Shown: one piece after another, positions 12,086 through 25,139 of the stretch | Layout of the letters: each line of letters starts with the position of its first letter | How positions within the stretch are numbered: the first letter of the stretch is position 1 | Source of the DNA: Apoderus coryli | Lineage: Eukaryota; Arthropoda; Insecta; Coleoptera; Attelabidae | Direction: 5' to 3' | DNA length: 64,000 nucleotides | Assembly (NCBI GenBank): GCA_911728435.2 | Contig: OU452198.1 | Span: 14,666,001 to 14,730,000, forward strand | Translations under genes and position numbers: made by a program | The notes under the pieces: model-generated | The model's database searches: none | The model's input: the letters and a program-made list of their open reading frames with translations, nothing else | What the model was told of the DNA's origin: nothing

Positions 12086-13530
12086 TCTAACCCACTCTGA
12101 AAGCCCGATATGGCAGGGTCAATAGTTTCGGAGTTATTAATTTTTCACCATCAGGAGGGTTTTGGCTGCTATCTTTTAAAGCTTAAGTACGCCCCTGCGA
12201 CGGCCTGTAAGTGATATTGAGTATATACGTTATATTGCCCATGTTGTTATCTAACCCACTCTGAAAGCCCGATATGGCAGGCTCAATAGTTTCGGAGTTA
12301 TTAATTTTTCACCATCAGGAGGGTTTTGGCTGCTATCATTTAAAGCTTTAGTACGCCCCTGCGACGGCCTGTAAGTGATAGTGGGTATATACGGTATATT
12401 GCCCATGTTGTTATCTAACATACTCTGAAAGCCCGATATGGCAGGCTCTACAGTTTCGGAGTTATTAATTTTTCACCATCAGGAGGGTTTTGGCTGCTAT
12501 CTTTGAAAGCTTTAGTACGCCCCTGCGACGGCCTGTAAGTGATAGTGAGTATATACGTTATATTGCCCATGTTGTTATCTAACATACTCTGAAAGCCCGA
12601 TATGGCAGGCTCAATAGTTTCGGAGTTATTAATTTTTCACCATCAGGAGGGTTTTGGCTGCTATCTTTGAAAGCTTTAGTACGCCCCTGCTACGGCCTGT
12701 AAGTGATAGTGGGTATATACGTTATATTGCCCATGTTGTTATCTAACCTACTCTGAAAGCCCGATATGGCAGGCTCTACAGTTTCGGAGTTATTAATTTT
12801 TCACCATCAGGAGGGTTTTGGCTGCTATCATTTAAAGCTTTAGTACGCCCCTGCGACGGTCTGTAAGTGATAGTGGGTATATACGGTATATTGCCCATGT
12901 TGTTATCTAACATACTCTGAAAGCCCGATATGGCAGGCTCTACAGTTTCGGAGTTATTAATTTTTCACCATCAGGAGGGTTTTGGCTGCTATCTTTTAAA
13001 GCTTAAGTACGCCCCTGCGACGGCCTGTAAGTGATATTGAGTATATACGTTATATTGCCCATGTTGTTATCTAACCCACTCTGAAAGCCCGATATGGCAG
13101 GCTCAATAGTTTCGGAGTTATTAATTTTTCACCATCAGGAGGGTTTTGGCTGCTATCATTTAAAGCTTTAGTACGCCCCTGCTACGGCCTGTAAGTGATA
13201 GTGGGTATATACGTTATATTGCCCATGTTGTTATCTAACCTACTCTGAAAGCCCGATATGGCAGGCTCTACAGTTTCGGAGTTATTAATTTTTCACCATC
13301 AGGAGGGTTTTGGCTGCTATCATTTAAAGCTTTAGTACGCCCCTGCGACGGCCTGTAAGTGATAGTGGGTATATACGGTATATTGCCCATGTTGTTATCT
13401 AACATACTCTGAAAGCCCGATATGGCAGGCTCTACAGTTTCGGAGTTATTAATTTTTCACCATCAGGAGGGTTTTGGCTGCTATCTTTGAAAGCTTTAGT
13501 ACGCCCCTGCTACGGCCTGTAAGTGATAGT
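12086..13530 (-). repeat. Satellite higher-order structure: 820-bp and 492-bp repeats
   Basis: The private variant 'gcttaagtac' occurs at 12181 and 13001, exactly 820 bp (five units) apart, accompanied by the linked variant 'gatattgagta'. The 'acggtatatt' variant recurs at 12391, 12883 and 13375, each 492 bp (three units) apart. The left part of the array is thus a mosaic of three- and five-unit blocks. Confidence 0.75.
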
Positions 13531-14520
13531 GGGTATATACGTTATATTGCCCATGTTGTTATCTAACCTACTCTGAAAGCCCGATATGGCAGGCTCTACA
13601 GTTTCGGAGTTATTAATTTTTCACCATCAGGAGGGTTTTGGCTGCTATCATTTAAAGCTTTAGTACGCCCCTGCGACGGCCTGTAAGTGATAGTGGGTAT
13701 ATACGGTATATTGCCCATGTTGTTATCTAACATACTCTGAAAGCCCGATATGGCAGGCTCAATAGTTTCGGAGTTATTAATTTTTCACCATCAGGAGGGT
13801 TTTGGCTGCTATCTTTGAAAGCTTTAGTACGCCCCTGCTACGGCCTGTAAGTGATAGTGGGTATATACGTTATATTGCCCATGTTGTTATCTAACCTACT
13901 CTGAAAGCCCGATATGGCAGGCTCTACAGTTTCGGAGTTATTAATTTTTCACCATCAGGAGGGTTTTGGCTGCTATCATTTAAAGCTTTAGTACGCCCCT
14001 GCGACGGCCTGTAAGTGATAGTGGGTATATACGGTATATTGCCCATGTTGTTATCTAACATACTCTGAAAGCCCGATATGGCAGGCTCTACAGTTTCGGA
14101 GTTATTAATTTTTCACCATCAGGAGGGTTTTGGCTGCTATCTTTGAAAGCTTTAGTACGCCCCTGCTACGGCCTGTAAGTGATAGTGGGTATATACGTTA
14201 TATTGCCCATGTTGTTATCTAACCTACTCTGAAAGCCCGATATGGCAGGCTCTACAGTTTCGGAGTTATTAATTTTTCACCATCAGGAGGGTTTTGGCTG
14301 CTATCATTTAAAGCTTTAGTACGCCCCTGCGACGGCCTGTAAGTGATAGTGGGTATCTACGGTATATTGCCCATGTTGTTATCTAACATACTCTGAAAGC
14401 CCGATATGGCAGGCTCTACAGTTTCGGAGTTATTAATTTTTCACCATCAGGAGGGTTTTGGCTGCTATCTTTGAAAGCTTTAGTACGCCCCTGCGACGGC
14501 CTGTAAGTGATAGTGGGTAT
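13375..14520 (-). repeat. Satellite higher-order structure: 328-bp dimers
   Basis: The variant 'acggtata' appears at 13375, 13703, 14031 and 14359, every 328 bp (two units), with linked variants that alternate between the two members: 'gctacggcc' with 'acctactctg', and 'gcgacggcc' with 'acatactctg'. Confidence 0.8.
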
Positions 14521-15699
14521 ATACGTTATATTGCCCATGTTGTTATCTAACATACTCTGAAAGCCCGATATGGCAGGCTCTACAGTTTCGGAGTTATTAA
14601 TTTTTCACCATCAGGAGGGTTTTGGCTGCTATCTTTTAAAGCTTTAGTACGCCCCTGCGACGGCCTGTAAGTGATAGTGGGTATATACGTTATATTGCCC
14701 ATGTTGTTATCTAACATACTCTGAAAGCCCGATATGGCAGGCTCAATAGTTTCGGAGTTATTAATTTTTCACCATCAGGAGGGTTTTGGCTGCTATCTTT
14801 TAAAGCTTTAGTACGCCCCTGCGACGGCCTGTAAGTGATAGTGGGTATATACGTTATATTGCCCATGTTGTTATCTAGCATACTCTGAAAGCCCGATATG
14901 GCAGGCTCAATAGTTTCGGAGTTATTAATTTTTCACCATCAGGAGGGTTTTGGCTGCTATCTTTGAAAGCTTTAGTACGCCCCTGCGACGGCCTGTAAGT
15001 GATAGTGGGTATATACGTTATATTGCCCATGTTGTTATCTAACATACTCTGAAAGCCCGATATGGCAGGCTCAATAGTTTCGGAGTTATTAATTTTTCAC
15101 CATCAGGAGGGTTTTGGCTGCTATCTTTGAAAGCTTTAGTACGCCCCTGCGACGGCCTGTAAGTGATAGTGGGTATATACGTTATATTGCCCATGTTGTT
15201 ATCTAACATACTCTGAAAGCCCGATATGGCAGGCTCAATAGTTTCGGAGTTATTAATTTTTCACCATCAGGAGGGTTTTGGCTGCTATCTTTGAAAGCTT
15301 TAGTACGCCCCTGCGACGGCCTGTAAGTGATAGTGGGTATATACGTTATATTGCTCATGTTGTTATCTAACATACTCTGAAAGCCCGATATGGCAGGCTC
15401 TACAGTTTCGGAGTTATTAATTTTTCACCGTCAGGAGGGTTTTGGCTGCTATCTTTTAAAGCTTTAGTACGCCCCTGCGACGGCCTGTAAGTGATAGTGG
15501 GTATATACGTTATATTGCCCATGTTGTTATCTAACCCACTCTCAAAGCCCGATATGGCAGGCTCAATAGTTTCGGAGTTATTAATTTTTCACCATCAGGA
15601 GGGTTTTGGCTGCTATCTTTGAAAGCTTTAGTACGCCCCTGCGACGGCCTGTAAGTGATAGTGGGTATATACGTTATATTGCCCATGTTGTTATCTAGC

Positions 15700-17490
15700 A
15701 TACTCTGAAAGCCCGATATGGCAGGCTCTACAGTTTCGGAGTTATTAATTTTTCACCGTCAGGAGGGTTTTGGCTGCTATCTTTTAAAGCTTTAGTACGC
15801 CCCTGCGACGGCCTGTAAGTGATAGTGGGTATATACGTTATATTGCCCATGTTGTTATCTAACCCACTCTCAAAGCCCGATATGGCAGGCTCAATAGTTT
15901 CGGAGTTATTAATTTTTCACCATCAGGAGGGTTTTGGCTGCTATCTTTTAAAGCTTTAGTACGCCCCTGCGACGGCCTGTAAGTGATAGTGGGTATATAC
16001 GTTATATTGCCCATGTTGTTATCTAGCATACTCTGAAAGCCCGATATGGCAGGCTCAATAGTTTCGGAGTTATTAATTTTTCACCATCAGGAGGGTTTTG
16101 GCTGCTATCTTTGAAAGCTTTAGTACGCCCCTGCGACGGCCTGTAAGTGATAGTGGGTATATACGTTATATTGCCCATGTTGTTATCTAACATACTCTGA
16201 AAGCCCGATATGGCAGGCTCTACAGTTTCGGAGTTATTAATTTTTCACCGTCAGGAGGGTTTTGGCTGCTATCTTTTAAAGCTTTAGTACGCCCCTGCGA
16301 CGGCCTGTAAGTGATAGTGGGTATATACGTTATATTGCCCATGTTGTTATCTAACCCACTCTCAAAGCCCGATATGGCAGGCTCAATAGTTTCGGAGTTA
16401 TTAATTTTTCACCATCAGGAGGGTTTTGGCTGCTATCTTTTAAAGCTTTAGTACGCCCCTGCGACGGCCTGTAAGTGATAGTGGGTATATACGTTATATT
16501 GCCCATGTTGTTATCTAGCATACTCTGAAAGCCCGATATGGCAGGCTCAATAGTTTCGGAGTTATTAATTTTTCACCATCAGGAGGGTTTTGGCTGCTAT
16601 CTTTGAAAGCTTTAGTACGCCCCTGCGACGGCCTGTAAGTGATAGTGGGTATATACGTTATATTGCCCATGTTGTTATCTAACATACTCTGAAAGCCCGA
16701 TATGGCAGGCTCTACAGTTTCGGAGTTATTAATTTTTCACCGTCAGGAGGGTTTTGGCTGCTATCTTTTAAAGCTTTAGTACGCCCCTGCGACGGCCTGT
16801 AAGTGATAGTGGGTATATACGTTATATTGCCCATGTTGTTATCTAACCCACTCTCAAAGCCCGATATGGCAGGCTCAATAGTTTCGGAGTTATTAATTTT
16901 TCACCATCAGGAGGGTTTTGGCTGCTATCTTTTAAAGCTTTAGTACGCCCCTGCGACGGCCTGTAAGTGATAGTGGGTATATACGTTATATTGCCCATGT
17001 TGTTATCTAGCATACTCTGAAAGCCCGATATGGCAGGCTCAATAGTTTCGGAGTTATTAATTTTTCACCATCAGGAGGGTTTTGGCTGCTATCTTTGAAA
17101 GCTTTAGTACGCCCCTGCGACGGCCTGTAAGTGATAGTGGGTATATACGTTATATTGCCCATGTTGTTATCTAACATACTCTGAAAGCCCGATATGGCAG
17201 GCTCTACAGTTTCGGAGTTATTAATTTTTCACCGTCAGGAGGGTTTTGGCTGCTATCTTTTAAAGCTTTAGTACGCCCCTGCGACGGCCTGTAAGTGATA
17301 GTGGGTATATACGTTATATTGCCCATGTTGTTATCTAACCCACTCTCAAAGCCCGATATGGCAGGCTCAATAGTTTCGGAGTTATTAATTTTTCACCATC
17401 AGGAGGGTTTTGGCTGCTATCTTTTAAAGCTTTAGTACGCCCCTGCGACGGCCTGTAAGTGATAGTGGGTATATACGTTATATTGCCCAT
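15700..17490 (-). repeat. Satellite higher-order structure: 492-bp trimers
   Basis: The variant 'cccactctcaaagcccg' recurs at about 15862, 16354, 16846 and 17338, 492 bp apart. The three members are distinguished by 'ctagcatactctg' plus 'ctttgaaagc', by 'accgtcagg' plus 'ctctacag', and by 'ctctcaaag'. Consecutive trimers look identical by eye. Confidence 0.85.
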
Positions 17491-20400
17491 TTTGTTATCT
17501 AACATACTCTGAAAGCCCGATATGGCAGGCTCAATAGTTTCGGAGTTATTAATTTTTCACCATCAGGAGGGTTTTGGCTGCTATCTTTTAAAGCTTTAGT
17601 ACGCCCCTGCGACGGCCTGTAAGTGATAGTGAGTATGTACGTTTTATTGCCCATGTTGTTATCTAACCCACTCTGAAAGCCCGATATGGCAGGGTCAATA
17701 GTTTCGGAGTTATTAATTTTTCACCATCAGGAGGGTTTTGGCTGCTATCTTTTAAAGCTTTAGTACGCCCCTGCGACGGCCTGTAAGTGATAGTGAGTAT
17801 ATACGTTATATTGCCCATGTTGTTATCTAACCCACTCTGAAAGCCCGATATGGCAGGCTCAATAGTTTCGGAGTTATTAATTTTTCACCATCAGGAGGGT
17901 TTTGGCTGCTATCTTTTAAAGCTTTAGTACGCCCCTGCGACGGCCTGTAAGTGATAGTGGGTATATACGTTATATTGCCCATGTTGTTATCTAACATACT
18001 CTGAAAGCCCGATATGGCAGGCTCAATAGTTTCGGAGTTATTAATTTTTCACCGTCAGGAGGGTTTTGGCTGCTATCTTTTAAAGCTTTAGTACGCCCCT
18101 GCGACGGCCTGTAAGTGATAGTGGGTATATACGTTATATTGCCCATGTTGTTATCTAACCCACTCTCAAAGCCCGATATGGCAGGCTCAATAGTTTCGGA
18201 GTTATTAATTTTTCACCATCAGGAGGGTTTTGGCTGCTATCTTTTAAAGCTTTAGTACGCCCCTGCGACGGCCTGTAAGTGATAGTGGGTATATACGTTA
18301 TATTGCCCATTTTGTTATCTAACATACTCTGAAAGCCCGATATGGCAGGCTCAATAGTTTCGGAGTTATTAATTTTTCACCATCAGGAGGGTTTTGGCTG
18401 CTATCTTTTAAAGCTTTAGTACGCCCCTGCGACGGCCTGTAAGTGATAGTGAGTATGTACGTTTTATTGCCCATGTTGTTATCTAACCCACTCTGAAAGC
18501 CCGATATGGCAGGGTCAATAGTTTCGGAGTTATTAATTTTTCACCATCAGGAGGGTTTTGGCTGCTATCTTTTAAAGCTTTAGTACGCCCCTGCGACGGC
18601 CTGTAAGTGATAGTGGGTATATACGTTATATTGCCCATGTTGTTATCTAACATACTCTGAAAGCCCGATATGGCAGGCTCAATAGTTTCGGAGTTATTAA
18701 TTTTTCACCATCAGGAGGGTTTTGGCTGCTATCTTTGAAAGCTTTAGTACGCCCCTGCGACGGCCTGTAAGTGATAGTGGGTATATACGTTATATTGCCC
18801 ATGTTGTTATCTAACATACTCTGAAAGCCCGATATGGCAGGCTCTACAGTTTCGGAGTTATTAATTTTTCACCGTCAGGAGGGTTTTGGCTGCTATCTTT
18901 TAAAGCTTTAGTACGCCCCTGCGACGGCCTGTAAGTGATAGTGGGTATATACGTTATATTGCCCATGTTGTTATCTAACCCACTCTCAAAGCCCGATATG
19001 GCAGGCTCAATAGTTTCGGAGTTATTAATTTTTCACCATCAGGAGGGTTTTGGCTGCTATCTTTTAAAGCTTTAGTACGCCCCTGCGACGGCCTGTAAGT
19101 GATAGTGGGTATATACGTTATATTGCCCATTTTGTTATCTAACATACTCTGAAAGCCCGATATGGCAGGCTCAATAGTTTCGGAGTTATTAATTTTTCAC
19201 CATCAGGAGGGTTTTGGCTGCTATCTTTTAAAGCTTTAGTACGCCCCTGCGACGGCCTGTAAGTGATAGTGAGTATGTACGTTTTATTGCCCATGTTGTT
19301 ATCTAACCCACTCTGAAAGCCCGATATGGCAGGGTCAATAGTTTCGGAGTTATTAATTTTTCACCATCAGGAGGGTTTTGGCTGCTATCTTTTAAAGCTT
19401 TAGTACGCCCCTGCGACGGCCTGTAAGTGATAGTGAGTATATACGTTATATTGCCCATGTTGTTATCTAACCCACTCTGAAAGCCCGATATGGCAGGCTC
19501 AATAGTTTCGGAGTTATTAATTTTTCACCATCAGGAGGGTTTTGGCTGCTATCTTTTAAAGCTTTAGTACGCCCCTGCGACGGCCTGTAAGTGATAGTGG
19601 GTATATACGTTATATTGCCCATGTTGTTATCTAACATACTCTGAAAGCCCGATATGGCAGGCTCAATAGTTTCGGAGTTATTAATTTTTCACCGTCAGGA
19701 GGGTTTTGGCTGCTATCTTTTAAAGCTTTAGTACGCCCCTGCGACGGCCTGTAAGTGATAGTGGGTATATACGTTATATTGCCCATGTTGTTATCTAACC
19801 CACTCTCAAAGCCCGATATGGCAGGCTCAATAGTTTCGGAGTTATTAATTTTTCACCATCAGGAGGGTTTTGGCTGCTATCTTTTAAAGCTTTAGTACGC
19901 CCCTGCGACGGCCTGTAAGTGATAGTGGGTATATACGTTATATTGCCCATTTTGTTATCTAACATACTCTGAAAGCCCGATATGGCAGGCTCAATAGTTT
20001 CGGAGTTATTAATTTTTCACCATCAGGAGGGTTTTGGCTGCTATCTTTTAAAGCTTTAGTACGCCCCTGCGACGGCCTGTAAGTGATAGTGAGTATGTAC
20101 GTTTTATTGCCCATGTTGTTATCTAACCCACTCTGAAAGCCCGATATGGCAGGGTCAATAGTTTCGGAGTTATTAATTTTTCACCATCAGGAGGGTTTTG
20201 GCTGCTATCTTTTAAAGCTTTAGTACGCCCCTGCGACGGCCTGTAAGTGATAGTGGGTATATACGTTATATTGCCCATGTTGTTATCTAACATACTCTGA
20301 AAGCCCGATATGGCAGGCTCAATAGTTTCGGAGTTATTAATTTTTCACCATCAGGAGGGTTTTGGCTGCTATCTTTTAAAGCTTTAGTACGCCCCTGCGA

Positions 20401-22900
20401 CGGCCTGTAAGTGATAGTGAGTACGTACGTTTTATTGCCCATGTTGTTGTCTAACATACTCTGAAAGCCCGATATGGCAGGCTCTACAGTTTCGGAGTTA
20501 TTAATTTTTCACCATCAGGAGGGTTTTGGCTGCTATCTTTTAAATCTTGAGTACGCCCCTGCGACGGCCTGTAAGTGATAGTGGGTATATACGTTATATT
20601 GCCCATGTTGTTATCTAACATACTCTGAAAGCCCGATATGACAGGCTCAATAGTTTCGGAGTTATTAATTTTTCACCGTCAGGAGGGTTTTGGCTGCTAT
20701 CTTTTAAAGCTTTAGTACGCCCCTGCGACGTCCTGTAAGTGATAGTGGGTATATACGTTATATTGCCCATGTTGTTATCTAACATACTCTGAAAGCCCGA
20801 TATGGCAGGCTCAATAGTTTCGGAGTTATTAATTTTTCACCATCAGGAGGGTTTTGGCTGCTATCTTTTAAAGCTTTAGTACGCCCCTGCGACGGCCTGT
20901 AAGTGATAGTGAGTACGTACGTTTTATTGCCCATGTTGTTATCTAACCCACTCTGAAAACCCGATATGGCAGGGTCAATAGTTTCGGAGTTATTAATTTT
21001 TCACCTTCAGGAGGGTTTTGGCTGCTATCTTTTAAAGCTTTAGTACGCCCCTGCGACGGCCTGTAAGTGATAGTGAGTATATACGTTATATTGCCCATGT
21101 TGTTATCTAACCCACTCTGAAAGCCCGATATGGCAGGCTCAATAGTTTCGGAGTTATTAATTTTTAACCATCAGGAGGGTTTTGGCTGCTATCTTTTAAA
21201 GCTTTAGTACGCCCCTGCGACGGCCTGTAAGTGATAGTGGGTATATACGTTATATTGCCCATGTTGTTATCTAACATACTCTGAAAGCCCGATATGGCAG
21301 GCTCAATAGTTTCGGAGTTATTAATTTTTCACCATCAGGAGGGTTTTGGCTGCTATCTTTTAAAGCTTTAGTACGCCCCTGCGACGGCCTGTAAGTGATA
21401 GTGGGTATATACGTTATATTGCCCATGTTGTTATCTAACCTACTTTGAAAGCCCGATATGGCAGGCTCTACAGTTTCGGAGTTATTAATTTTTCACCATC
21501 AGGAGGGTTTTGGCTGCTATCTTTGAAAGCTTTAGTACGCCCCTGCGACGGCCTGTAAGTGATAGTGGGTATATACGCTATATTGCCCATGTTGTTATCT
21601 AACATACTCTGAAAGCCCGATATGGCAGGCTCTACAGTTTCGGAGTTATTAATTTTTCACCGTCAGGAGGGTTTTGGCTGCTATCTTTTAAAGCTTTAGT
21701 ACGCCCCTGCGACGGCCTGTAAGTGATAGTGGGTATATACGTTATATTGCCCATGTTGTTATCTAACCCACTCTCAAAGCCCGATATGGCAGGCTCAATA
21801 GTTTCGGAGTTATTAATTTTTCACCATCAGGAGGGTTTTGGCTGCTATCTTTTAAAGCTTTAGTACGCCCCTGCGACGGCCTGTAAGTGATAGTGGGTAT
21901 ATACGTTATATTGCCCATTTTGTTATCTAACATACTCTGAAAGCCCGATATGGCAGGCTCAATAGTTTCGGAGTTATTAATTTTTCACCATCAGGAGGGT
22001 TTTGGCTGCTATCTTTTAAAGCTTTAGTACGCCCCTGCGACGGCCTGTAAGTGATAGTGAGTATGTACGTTTTATTGCCCATGTTGTTATCTAACCCACT
22101 CTGAAAGCCCGATATGGCAGGGTCAATAGTTTCGGAGTTATTAATTTTTCACCATCAGGAGGGTTTTGGCTGCTATCTTTTAAAGCTTTAGTACGCCCCT
22201 GCGACGGCCTGTAAGTGATAGTGAGTATATACGTTATATTGCCCATGTTGTTATCTAACCCACTCTGAAAGCCCGATATGGCAGGCTCAATAGTTTCGGA
22301 GTTATTAATTTTTCACCATCAGGAGGGTTTTGGCTGCTATCTTTTAAAGCTTTAGTACGCCCCTGCGACGGCCTGTAAGTGATAGTGGGTATATACGTTA
22401 TATTGCCCATGTTGTTATCTAACATACTCTGAAAGCCCGATATGGCAGGCTCAATAGTTTCGGAGTTATTAATTTTTCACCGTCAGGAGGGTTTTGGCTG
22501 CTATCTTTTAAAGCTTTAGTACGCCCCTGCGACGGCCTGTAAGTGATAGTGGGTATATACGTTATATTGCCCATGTTGTTATCTAACCCACTCTCAAAGC
22601 CCGATATGGCAGGCTCAATAGTTTCGGAGTTATTAATTTTTCACCATCAGGAGGGTTTTGGCTGCTATCTTTTAAAGCTTTAGTACGCCCCTGCGACGGC
22701 CTGTAAGTGATAGTGGGTATATACGTTATATTGCCCATTTTGTTATCTAACATACTCTGAAAGCCCGATATGGCAGGCTCAATAGTTTCGGAGTTATTAA
22801 TTTTTCACCATCAGGAGGGTTTTGGCTGCTATCTTTTAAAGCTTTAGTACGCCCCTGCGACGGCCTGTAAGTGATAGTGAGTATGTACGTTTTATTGCCC
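17481..22900 (-). repeat. Satellite higher-order structure: 820-bp pentamers
   Basis: The variant 'tattgcccattttgttatct' starts at 17481, 18301, 19121 and 19941, exactly 820 bp (five units) apart, and again at 21909 and 22729. The linked 'gagtatgtacgttttattg' variant follows in the next unit each time. Confidence 0.9.
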
Positions 22901-24270
22901 ATGTTGTTATCTAACCCACTCTGAAAGCCCGATATGGCAGGGTCAATAGTTTCGGAGTTATTAATTTTTCACCATCAGGAGGGTTTTGGCTGCTATCTTT
23001 TAAAGCTTTAGTACGCCCCTGCGACGGCCTGTAAGTGATAGTGGGTATATACGTTATATTGCCCATGTTGTTATCTAACATACTCTGAAAGCCCGATATG
23101 GCAGGCTCAATAGTTTCGGAGTTATTAATTTTTCACCATCAGGAGGGTTTTGGCTGCTATCTTTTAAAGCTTTAGTACGCCCCTGCGACGGCCTGTAAGT
23201 GATAGTGAGTACGTACGTTTTATTGCCCATGTTGTTGTCTAACATACTCTGAAAGCCCGATATGGCAGGCTCTACAGTTTCGGAGTTATTAATTTTTCAC
23301 CATCAGGAGGGTTTTGGCTGCTATCTTTTAAATCTTGAGTACGCCCCTGCGACGGCCTGTAAGTGATAGTGGGTATATACGTTATATTGCCCATGTTGTT
23401 ATCTAACATACTCTGAAAGCCCGATATGACAGGCTCAATAGTTTCGGAGTTATTAATTTTTCACCGTCAGGAGGGTTTTGGCTGCTATCTTTTAAAGCTT
23501 TAGTACGCCCCTGCGACGTCCTGTAAGTGATAGTGGGTATATACGTTATATTGCCCATGTTGTTATCTAACATACTCTGAAAGCCCGATATGGCAGGCTC
23601 AATAGTTTCGGAGTTATTAATTTTTCACCATCAGGAGGGTTTTGGCTGCTATCTTTTAAAGCTTTAGTACGCCCCTGCGACGGCCTGTAAGTGATAGTGA
23701 GTACGTACGTTTTATTGCCCATGTTGTTATCTAACCCACTCTGAAAACCCGATATGGCAGGGTCAATAGTTTCGGAGTTATTAATTTTTCACCTTCAGGA
23801 GGGTTTTGGCTGCTATCTTTTAAAGCTTTAGTACGCCCCTGCGACGGCCTGTAAGTGATAGTGAGTATATACGTTATATTGCCCATGTTGTTATCTAACC
23901 CACTCTGAAAGCCCGATATGGCAGGCTCAATAGTTTCGGAGTTATTAATTTTTAACCATCAGGAGGGTTTTGGCTGCTATCTTTTAAAGCTTTAGTACGC
24001 CCCTGCGACGGCCTGTAAGTGATAGTGGGTATATACGTTATATTGCCCATGTTGTTATCTAACATACTCTGAAAGCCCGATATGGCAGGCTCAATAGTTT
24101 CGGAGTTATTAATTTTTCACCATCAGGAGGGTTTTGGCTGCTATCTTTTAAAGCTTTAGTACGCCCCTGCGACGGCCTGTAAGTGATAGTGGGTATATAC
24201 GTTATATTGCCCATGTTGTTATCTAACCTACTTTGAAAGCCCGATATGGCAGGCTCTACAGTTTCGGAGT
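18690..24270 (-). repeat. 2,788-bp (17-unit) tandem duplication inside the satellite
   Basis: Rare private variants recur 2,788 bp apart: 'gtacgtacgt' followed by 'gttgttgtctaac' at 20421 and 23209, 'taaatcttga' at 20541 and 23329, and 'gacgtcctg' at 20727 and 23515. 'cccattttg' at 19121 and 19941 maps to 21909 and 22729. The match breaks down before about 18690/21478 and after about 21510/24300, so the two blocks are adjacent (about 18690-21477 and 21478-24265). One private difference is visible ('atacgcta' at about 21575). Confidence 0.85.
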
Positions 24271-24863
24271 TATTAATTTTTCACCATCAGGAGGGTTTTG
24301 GCTGCAATCATTTAAAGCTTTAGTACGCCCCTGCGACGGCCTGTAAGTGATAGTGGGTATATACGTTATATTGCCCATGTTGTTATCTAACATACTCTGA
24401 AAGCCCGATATGGCAGGCTCAATAGTTTCGGAGTTATTAATTTTTCACCATCAGGAGGGTTTTGGCTGCTATCTTTTAAAGCTTTAGTACGCCCCTGCGA
24501 CGGCCTGTAAGTGATAGTGGGTATATACGTTATATTGCCCATGTTGTTATCTAACATACTCTGAAAGCCCGATATGGCAGGCTCAATAGTTTCGGAGTTA
24601 TTAATTTTTCACCATCAGGAGGGTTTTGGCTGCTATCTTTTAAAGCTTTAGTACGCCCCTGCGACGGCCTGTAAGTGATAGTGAGTATGTACGTTTTATT
24701 GCCCATGTTGTTATCTAACCCACTCTGAAAGCCCGATATGGCAGGGTCAATAGTTTCGGAGTTATTAATTTTTCACCGTCAGGAGGGTTTTGGCTGCTAC
24801 TTTTAAAGCTTTAGTACGCCCCTGCGACGGCCTGTAAGTGATAGTGAGTATATACGTTATATT

Positions 24864-25132
24864 CGAGAACAAATTTAATAATCTTATCTGTGCCTATTTA
24901 CTCTAACAACTTTTATCTTAATAAGCTAACTGACAACTTTAACATCAACATTTTTGAATATTTTAAAGACCAAATAAAAAGGAATGGCATTGTGTTCTCT
25001 AACATCAACTCTGTAATTAGTTCTAAATATTTTGTATCTAAGAAAAATCCAAGGTTATTAAAATCGGGAAAGGTGAAAATTGCACACCACTTGAAGAGTA
25101 TTTTGTTGGGCAAAAGCAAGTTTTTTCTATAA
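24864..25132 (+). pseudogene. LINE ORF1, C-terminal tail only
   Basis: An open frame runs from the insertion junction to TAA at 25130-25132 with no ATG, so it is the 3' end of a truncated ORF1. The last 37 residues (containing LLKSGKVKIAHHLKSILL and ending KFFL) align with the minus-strand frame at 62304-62510 (containing LKKSGRIKMALHLGSIL and ending LFFL), which confirms the end is conserved in the family. No zinc knuckle or RRM remains, so the ORF1 type cannot be stated. Confidence 0.7.
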
Positions 25133-25139
25133 TAATCAT

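Larger units (their letters stand above)
12086..24863 (-). repeat. 164-bp satellite array, reverse orientation (about 78 units)
   Basis: Same 164-bp unit as at 1868-7142 but on the opposite strand (for example 'ggagggttttggctgctatc' and 'cgacggcctgtaagtgatag' in every unit). It shares the same diagnostic variants with array 1, including the actgtagagcc/actattgagcc alternatives read in reverse complement, so both arrays draw on one variant pool. Unit length is nearly constant. Unlike array 1 it is organised into clear higher-order repeats, listed separately. It ends where a LINE begins at 24864 and resumes at 28237. Confidence 0.97.

Noticed and set aside
12086..24863. Centromere protein B (CENP-B) box in the satellite
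   Set aside because: I looked for the TTCG...CGGG pattern in the unit and did not find it in the required arrangement.
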